This document shows positions 30,933 to 35,462 of a stretch of DNA of 35,462 nt, in pieces. A model generated the notes under the pieces. It worked only from the letters and a program-made list of their open reading frames with translations, ran no database searches and had not been told where the DNA came from. The position numbers were made by a program, and so were the translations under genes. This stretch comes from RGIG8775 sp045660295 (GTDB taxonomy: Bacteria; Bacillota; Clostridia; Oscillospirales; CAG-272): the NCBI GenBank assembly GCA_045660295.1, contig JAZRDN010000058.1, positions 1-35,462 of the forward strand, read 5' to 3'. Numbering within the stretch: the first letter of the stretch is position 1; each line of letters opens with the position of its first letter.

Positions 30933-31379
30933 TTACTTACTCTCCGCTTCAATCAATTTTGAAATAATTTCCTTTTCAAGTAAAGGCTCTCCGCCCTCGC
31001 GCAAAACTCTTACCGCGTTATCAGCCATACGCTTTGCGATAAGCGCAAAGCCTTTTTCGTTTATGTGAGGGTTGCCAAACCCGAAGTCACTGTCTCGGCA
31101 ATTACGGTATTCCTCACTCGGTTCTTCCACAAACCAGCCCTCTTTGTCGGTGTTTTCGGGAAGATATGCGCTCTCAAGCGCCTCGGCGGTATAAGAAAAT
31201 TCACCGCAGGGGTAGCCCGCCGCCACAAACTCGCCGTGCTTTGCGCCGAGTCTCACCGACTTGTGCTTGTATTCATATGAATCATCAGCCGATATGGCGA
31301 TCTTTGGTGGAAGCACCGCTGCGCCCATCATATTCGATTGACCCGCAAAAACGAACAAATCTCTCTTTTTCACAATCAA
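30933..31379 (-). CDS. Miniature SASA-type esterase with missing middle
   Basis: This is a 148-residue protein. It starts KKRDLFVFAGQSNMMG, the Ser block of sialate O-acetylesterase (SASA/SGNH) domains, and ends GFGNPHINEKGFALIAKRMADNAV, the His block. The family usually spans 230-350 residues, so the central Gly and Asn blocks and most of the fold are missing, though the frame stays open. The residue normally Asp three before the His is Gly. It is most simply an in-frame deletion remnant, though still expressed perhaps. The start is TTG at 31379 (or GTG at 31373), with GGAGAGG upstream. It lies directly before the DUF368 gene. Confidence 0.65.
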   Translation of the reverse strand: MIVKKRDLFVFAGQSNMMGAAVLPPKIAISADDSYEYKHKSVRLGAKHGEFVAAGYPCGEFSYTAEALESAYLPENTDKEGWFVEEPSEEYRNCRDSDFGFGNPHINEKGFALIAKRMADNAVRVLREGGEPLLEKEIISKLIEAESK

Positions 31380-31509
31380 AAAACCGCCTCTCCGAATTTA
31401 TCTGTTATAATGATAACACAATCCGCCCCTTTTTTCAAGAGATTTGAGAAATTAGTTTAAAAAGACCGCAAAATAATTTAAAAAACACCGCAAAATTTTT
31501 GAAAAGCTA

Positions 31510-31538
31510 TGGACTTTTGAGAAAAAGTGTGGTATCAT
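31510..31538 (+). promoter_or_regulatory. Sigma-A promoter of the broken isomerase gene
   Basis: TGGACT (31510-31515), a 17-base spacer and TATCAT (31533-31538). It resembles the dus promoter at 901-929, with GACTTTTG after the -35 region and TGGTATCATA at the -10. Confidence 0.65.
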
Positions 31539-31583
31539 AGCCGTGTATAAACTTCCCAAAGGGGTTATCAAAAGGATTTCGTT

Positions 31584-31886
31584 ATGAAAATTGGACTTTG
31601 TGAATCAAGAGCAAAAGAGATAAGACAGGCTTACGAGGTTGGTTTTGACTTTATCGAGATCAGTAACTGAGCGGTCTATACTATGAACGAGGAAAGATTT
31701 GCCGCTACGCTGGTGCTTAAAAACGAGCTCCCCGAGGACCTTATGTACGCCTGCAACGGACTTGTTCCCCCCGATTTCAGACTTGCGGGTGTCGATGTGA
31801 ACTTTGATGAGGTTTCCTACGAGGGCGGCGGTGACAGAACCCCCGAAAATCTCAAGGCTCTTTGCGAATTTCTTAAATCACTCTAA
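31584..31886 (+). pseudogene. Broken sugar phosphate isomerase/epimerase-like gene
   Basis: The ATG at 31584 has AAAGGA upstream and a promoter at 31510-31538. The frame reads MKIGLCESRAKEIRQAYEVG, FDFIEISN, then an in-frame TGA at 31668-31670, and continues AVYTMNEERFAATLVL, CNGLVPPDFRLAGVDVNFDEV, then EGGGDRTPENLKALCEFLKSL and a TAA. The first part matches the N-terminal beta/alpha units of xylose-isomerase-like TIM-barrel epimerases (usually 260-280 residues), and the last 20 residues look like their C-terminal helix. About 170 residues are missing between them. A stop mutation plus an internal deletion make this a pseudogene. A 28-residue peptide and a 67-residue frame remain open. Confidence 0.75.
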
Positions 31887-31897
31887 GTAAAGAGACA

Positions 31898-31921
31898 GGG
31901 GGCACAAGCCCCTTGTTTTGC
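31898..31921. repeat. GGGCACAAGCCC hairpin, second copy
   Basis: GGGGGCACAAGCCCC followed by TTGTTTTGCA lies just before prmC. A similar segment, GGGCACAAGCCC followed by TTATACTTTGCA, is at 21607-21630. Both form a short GGGC/GCCC stem with loop ACAA. Confidence 0.6.
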
Positions 31922-31935
31922 AAAAAGGAAAAATT

Positions 31936-32760
31936 ATGACCTACACACAACTTTGCGACGCTCTGCGCGACGCGGGAATTGAAAACGCTGATTTTGAAGC
32001 GGCTCTGCTTATAAACTTTTTCTGCAAAAAAAGCCGTTCGGAAATATTAGCAAATCCCGAAACCGAATACGTTGACAAGGCGCTTTTTGATGCTATAGAC
32101 AAGCGGTGCGAGCGCTATCCGCTTCAATACATCTTCGGAGAATGGGATTTTTACGGTGAGACCTACACGGTCAACGAAAACTGCCTTATTCCCCGCTCCG
32201 ACACCGAGCTTTTGGTGGAATACGCAATAAAAAATCTCCCCGCGGGAGCTAAATTTGCCGACCTCTGCACGGGTAGCGGATGCATTGCCGTGTCCACACT
32301 TGTTCACCGACCCGACACAAGGGCGGTTGGGCTTGACCTTTTTGATGAAACCGTCAAGCTGGCGCGCCACAACGCCGAAAGAAACAATGTGGGCGACCGC
32401 TTTGACACCCTTTGCGCTGACCTGCTTGAGGGAAATCCCTTCACAGAGGGCGAATTTGACGCCATAATCTCAAATCCTCCCTACATCCGCACGTCGGTCG
32501 TTGACACTCTTGAGGAAGAGCTTTTTTCCGAGCCACGCGCCGCGCTTGACGGCGGTGAGGACGGACTTATCTTCTACAAAAAGATACTCTCCGACTATAA
32601 AAACAGCCTCAAGAACGGCGGTTTTATCCTCTTTGAGATAGGCTTTGACCAAAGCGACGACATAGAAATGCTGGCACACGCCCACGGCTTTTCGTGCGAG
32701 GTGCGTCGCGACCTTTCGGGAAACCCCAGAATGGCAATTTTGAAGCAGTCGACAAAATGA
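31936..32760 (+). CDS. prmC: Peptide chain release factor glutamine methyltransferase
   Basis: This 274-residue enzyme methylates the Gln of the GGQ motif in release factors using SAM. The N-terminal helical domain (about 1-75) contains AALLINFFCKKSRSEILANPE and RYPLQYIFGEWDFYG. The Rossmann methyltransferase domain has FADLCTGSGCIAVS as the SAM loop, and the active-site IISNPPYIRT binds the target Gln. The start is ATG at 31936, with AAAGGA seven bases upstream. The usual neighbour prfA is absent. Its stop overlaps a tiny downstream frame (ATGA). Confidence 0.94.
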   Translation: MTYTQLCDALRDAGIENADFEAALLINFFCKKSRSEILANPETEYVDKALFDAIDKRCERYPLQYIFGEWDFYGETYTVNENCLIPRSDTELLVEYAIKNLPAGAKFADLCTGSGCIAVSTLVHRPDTRAVGLDLFDETVKLARHNAERNNVGDRFDTLCADLLEGNPFTEGEFDAIISNPPYIRTSVVDTLEEELFSEPRAALDGGEDGLIFYKKILSDYKNSLKNGGFILFEIGFDQSDDIEMLAHAHGFSCEVRRDLSGNPRMAILKQSTK

Positions 32761-32807
32761 CGGTCAACTCCTCCGACAAATTGCTTGAATATTTAAGAAA
32801 CAGATAA
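32757..32807 (+). CDS. Possible 16-residue ORF overlapping prmC
   Basis: ATG at 32757 overlaps the prmC TGA by four bases (ATGA) and encodes MTVNSSDKLLEYLRNR before TAA. The overlap would allow coupled translation. It may equally be the tail of a deleted gene, because SDKLLEYLRNR looks like an ordinary C-terminal helix. It ends 11 bases before the next start codon. Confidence 0.25.
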   Translation: MTVNSSDKLLEYLRNR

Positions 32808-32818
32808 AGGAGCGCACC

Positions 32819-35218
32819 ATGGAACGCATCACAAAAAGACTCCACGAGGGATTTAAATTTAAAAAGCTTCCCTATGAGGAGATTGAAAAGAATCTTTCCT
32901 CTCCCGATCTTGACGACAGCGCGTGGGAGTCGGTCACGGTTCCCCACGACTGGGCGATAGGCCACGACTTCAAGAAGGAATATGACATCACCTACCGCAC
33001 CATAACCGCCGACGGCATCACAAAGCCGATAGAGCAATCGGGGCGCTCGGGCGCACTTCCCACGGTTGGAACAGGCTGGTACAGACTCCCGCTTGATATT
33101 CCCGCCGAAAGCAAGGGCAAGATACTCGAGCTTATATTTGACGGCGTTATGTGGGAATGCGAAATCTACTTAAACGGCAAGCTTGTGGGTAAAAATCACT
33201 TTGGATACCGCTCCTTCTCTATTAACGTTTCGGATGTCGCAAGCTACGGAGAAAGCAATCTTCTTGCAATAAAAGCGGTACTGCCTCACGACGCGAGCCG
33301 TTGGTATCCAGGCGCGGGAATTTACAGAAATCTCTATTTGGTTGAAAAATCCCGCGACTCGGTTGCGTATTGCGGAATAAAGACACAGATTGAGACCAAG
33401 CAGGACGGAAGCAGGGCTGACATAGAGTTAAGTGTTGAAACCTGCGGAAGCCCCGATACCGTTAAATTTGAGCTTGTTGACAAAGACGGAATTGCCGTGC
33501 TTGTTGGAGAGGGCAAGGGAGTTTTGAACGCAACTCTTACCTCCCCCAAGCTTTGGACGCTTGACGCGCCCTATTTGTATACCCTTAAGGTATCAACCGT
33601 GAAAAACGGCGAGATTACCGATACCGACTCGGTGCGTCTTGGCTTCAGAAGCTGTGTGTTTACCCCCGACAAGGGATTTTTCCTCAACGGCAAGCCAACC
33701 AAAATACACGGCGTGTGTATGCACCACGACCTCGGCATCTTTGGCGCGGCTATAAACTATTCTGTGCTTAAGAGGCAGTTATGCATTATGCACGGCATGG
33801 GCGTAAACTCCATCCGAACCTCTCATAATCCCCCCGCCCCAGAGCTGCTTGACCTTTGCGACGAGATGGGCATTCTCGTTATGGACGAGTTGTTTGACGA
33901 GTGGAAAGCAGGAAAAGTGGCAAACGGTTATGCGCGCTCCTTTGACGAACACGCAGAGACCGATACCGTTGCCGTTATCCGCCGCGACATCAACCATCCT
34001 TCGGTATTCATCTGGAGCATAGGCAATGAGGTGGAGGAGCAAAGGCAAGCCGACGGCGCGAAAATCGCCAAGTGGCTCACCGACATCTGCCACCGAGAGG
34101 ACAGAACACGTCCCACCACGGGCGGCTTTAACTTCCACCCCCACGCCGAAGAAAACGGATTTTTCGACGCCGTTGACCTTGTTGGACTTAACTACAAGCC
34201 CCATCTATACAAAAAGCTTCACGAAAAATATCCGGACAAGATATTCTACGGTTCGGAAACCGAATCCTGCATCTCTACACGAGGAGAATATAAAATTCCC
34301 GTTAAAGTAGAACCCAACGCGCCCCAGCGCGAGGATATAACCGTCTCAGACTATGCTCTTTCCTCCCCTAACTGGGCATACTACCCCGACCGCGAGTTTA
34401 TCGCACAGCGCGATGAATTTGTATTTGGCGAATACGTCTGGACGGGCTTTGACTATATGGGTGAGCCTACTCCCTATTACAGCGAGTGGCCCGCGAGAAG
34501 CTCCTTCTTCGGAATCGTTGACCTCTCAGGGCTTCCCAAGAGCCGTTACTGGCAATACATGGCAGAGTGGACCGACAAAGACGTGCTTTTCATAATGCCA
34601 CATTGGAATTTTGAAGGTCACGAGGGCGAAAGCATCCCCGTGCATATCATAACAAGCTACGACAAAGCCGAGCTTAGAGTAAACGGTAAGTCGCTTGGTA
34701 TCCGCGAAAAGGTAAAGAACCCCGAATACAACTGCTATGAACGCATTGTTTCAAACAGAAGCCTTCAGAACGCCTACCGCATAATATTTGACGTTCCATA
34801 CGAAGCGGGCGAGATAGTAGCCATTGCCTACGACGAGAACGGCAACGAGGCAATAAGACGCGCGGTAAAAACCGCGGGCAAGCCCTACGCCGTCAAGCTT
34901 GAGGCAGAGCGCGCCGAGATAAGCGCCGACGGCGAGGACGTTTGCTACGTGCGCGCCTACGTGCTCGACAAGGACGGCAACCCCTGCCCCACGGCTTCAA
35001 ACACCTTGCGCTTCAAAGCCGAGGGCGCGGGCAGAATCTACGGCACGGACAACGGCGACCCCAGAGAGACCGTCGGCTACTTCAACCCAAACAGACAGAT
35101 GCTTAACGGCGCTTGCGTGGCGGCTGTTATATCCAAAAAGGACGAGGTTGGCACCGTTACACTTACCGCCGAATCGGACGGACTTGTGTCATCAAGCGTA
35201 TGCATATGGGTAAAATAA
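32819..35218 (+). CDS. Glycoside hydrolase family 2 (beta-galactosidase-like)
   Basis: This is a 799-residue retaining glycosidase with no signal peptide, so it should act in the cytoplasm on imported oligosaccharides. The sugar-binding beta domain comes first (VTVPHDWAIGHDF, GTGWYRLPLDIP, WECEIYLNGKLVG), then an immunoglobulin-like domain (WTLDAPYLYTLKV). The TIM barrel has the acid/base Glu404 in SIGNE and the probable nucleophile Glu480 in YGSETES. C-terminal beta domains end near VCIWVK. The family includes beta-galactosidases, beta-glucuronidases and mannosidases; the precise sugar cannot be read from sequence. AAAGGAGCGCACC precedes the ATG. It lies next to a Gfo/Idh/MocA gene and a broken isomerase gene, which suggests a sugar-use locus. 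Confidence 0.93.
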   Translation: MERITKRLHEGFKFKKLPYEEIEKNLSSPDLDDSAWESVTVPHDWAIGHDFKKEYDITYRTITADGITKPIEQSGRSGALPTVGTGWYRLPLDIPAESKGKILELIFDGVMWECEIYLNGKLVGKNHFGYRSFSINVSDVASYGESNLLAIKAVLPHDASRWYPGAGIYRNLYLVEKSRDSVAYCGIKTQIETKQDGSRADIELSVETCGSPDTVKFELVDKDGIAVLVGEGKGVLNATLTSPKLWTLDAPYLYTLKVSTVKNGEITDTDSVRLGFRSCVFTPDKGFFLNGKPTKIHGVCMHHDLGIFGAAINYSVLKRQLCIMHGMGVNSIRTSHNPPAPELLDLCDEMGILVMDELFDEWKAGKVANGYARSFDEHAETDTVAVIRRDINHPSVFIWSIGNEVEEQRQADGAKIAKWLTDICHREDRTRPTTGGFNFHPHAEENGFFDAVDLVGLNYKPHLYKKLHEKYPDKIFYGSETESCISTRGEYKIPVKVEPNAPQREDITVSDYALSSPNWAYYPDREFIAQRDEFVFGEYVWTGFDYMGEPTPYYSEWPARSSFFGIVDLSGLPKSRYWQYMAEWTDKDVLFIMPHWNFEGHEGESIPVHIITSYDKAELRVNGKSLGIREKVKNPEYNCYERIVSNRSLQNAYRIIFDVPYEAGEIVAIAYDENGNEAIRRAVKTAGKPYAVKLEAERAEISADGEDVCYVRAYVLDKDGNPCPTASNTLRFKAEGAGRIYGTDNGDPRETVGYFNPNRQMLNGACVAAVISKKDEVGTVTLTAESDGLVSSSVCIWVK

Positions 35219-35284
35219 CATCACTTGTGTCGTTTATACAATAAAATACGAATTATTTGCAATTTATATGCTCAATTTTTGTTG

Positions 35285-35290
35285 TATAAT
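35285..35290 (+). promoter_or_regulatory. -10 box before the oxidoreductase gene
   Basis: TATAAT at 35285-35290 with TTG just before it. The -35 position (ATTTAT) is a poor match; a TTGCAA lies 22 bases upstream, too far for a normal spacer. A regulated promoter is possible. Confidence 0.5.
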
Positions 35291-35324
35291 GGAAAAGTAA
35301 AAAGCTTAAAGGAGACAGACAATT

Positions 35325-35462
35325 ATGAAAAAGCTTGGATATGCCGTTCTCGGTCTTGGAATCGGTATGGCACACGCGGAAGCGGCAGCGGCATCGGAAT
35401 ACGCCGACCTTGTTGCGGCTTGCGACATTGACGAACAGAGACTTGAAAAATTCGCGTCTATC
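35325..35462 (+). CDS. Gfo/Idh/MocA-family oxidoreductase, N-terminal part only
   Basis: Only the first 46 residues are in the window. They read MKKLGYAVLGLGIGMAHAEA, a beta strand and a Gly-rich NAD(P)-binding turn, followed by YADLVAACDIDEQRLEKFA, with the acidic residue at the end of the second strand that prefers NAD. This is the usual beginning of Gfo/Idh/MocA sugar dehydrogenases. AAAGGAGACAGACAATT lies before the ATG. The gene continues past the end of the window, so substrate and length are unknown. Confidence 0.85.
   Translation, partial: MKKLGYAVLGLGIGMAHAEAAAASEYADLVAACDIDEQRLEKFASI

Noticed and set aside
31668..31670. In-frame TGA read as selenocysteine or as Trp
   Set aside because: TGA ends many intact genes here (dus, the zf-HC2 anti-sigma gene, yggT, prmC), so it is not a Trp codon. 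No SECIS-like hairpin is visible right after it, the family has no conserved Cys/Sec at this position, and the gene is also missing its middle.

Overview
The window reads as part of the chromosome of an uncultured, Gram-positive-type bacterium, probably a gut Clostridia member (Oscillospirales/Christensenellales-like). The reasons are a T-box leader on thrS, strong GGAGG-type ribosome binding sites, many textbook sigma-A promoters (TTGACA-17-TATAAT), the ylm/sepF-ileS-lspA-rluD cluster, two ECF sigma/anti-sigma pairs, lipobox lipoproteins, a DUF368 (PopT-like) protein and no outer-membrane genes. TGA is used as an ordinary stop. No tRNA, rRNA, CRISPR array, transposase or phage module was found. 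No stretch over 300 bases lacks both genes and recognisable RNA or regulatory elements.

Layout. 1-180: no gene, hairpin-rich. 181-840 (-): lipoprotein. 959-4510 (+): a run of dus, ECF sigma, zinc-finger anti-sigma, winged-helix regulator and yfcE, from a promoter at 901. 4613-7248 (-): thrS with its T-box, preceded by a methylglyoxal-synthase-like gene whose active site is eroded. 7444-10022 (-): an orphan winged-helix gene, then a CpsB/CpsC/CpsD tyrosine-phosphorylation module with no glycosyltransferases. 10121-13292 (-): pgeF, serA and serC (serine synthesis). 13465-14088 (-): a conserved protein distantly like ThyX. 14246-15043 (+): lipoprotein polysaccharide deacetylase. 15242-17797 (-): an MBOAT/DHHW pair for acylating an extracellular polymer. 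17914-19094 (-): a second ECF/anti-sigma pair with a likely self-recognised promoter. 19211-29033 (-): a long cluster, queA, miaA, yggS, sepF, yggT, ylmH, ileS, lspA, rluD and a HAD hydrolase, joining tRNA modification, division, translation and lipoprotein maturation. 29177-30061 (+): dapA. 30099-31379 (-): DUF368 protein and a miniature SASA-type esterase. 31584-35462 (+): a broken sugar isomerase/epimerase gene, prmC, a family-2 glycoside hydrolase and the start of a Gfo/Idh/MocA oxidoreductase.

How the parts work together. Most of the window is housekeeping. The accessory theme is the cell surface: EPS phosphoregulation, O-acylation, deacetylation, a polyprenyl-phosphate transporter candidate, lipoproteins and two envelope-type sigma switches. 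The right end looks like a sugar-catabolism island that is decaying: two nearby genes (30933-31379 and 31584-31886) have lost their middles. The items most worth a second look are the methylglyoxal-synthase homologue with four of six active-site residues replaced, the internally deleted genes, a 16-bp repeat found at three gene ends, the attenuator-like hairpin against the lspA ribosome binding site, and the second ECF operon reading toward MBOAT/DHHW.
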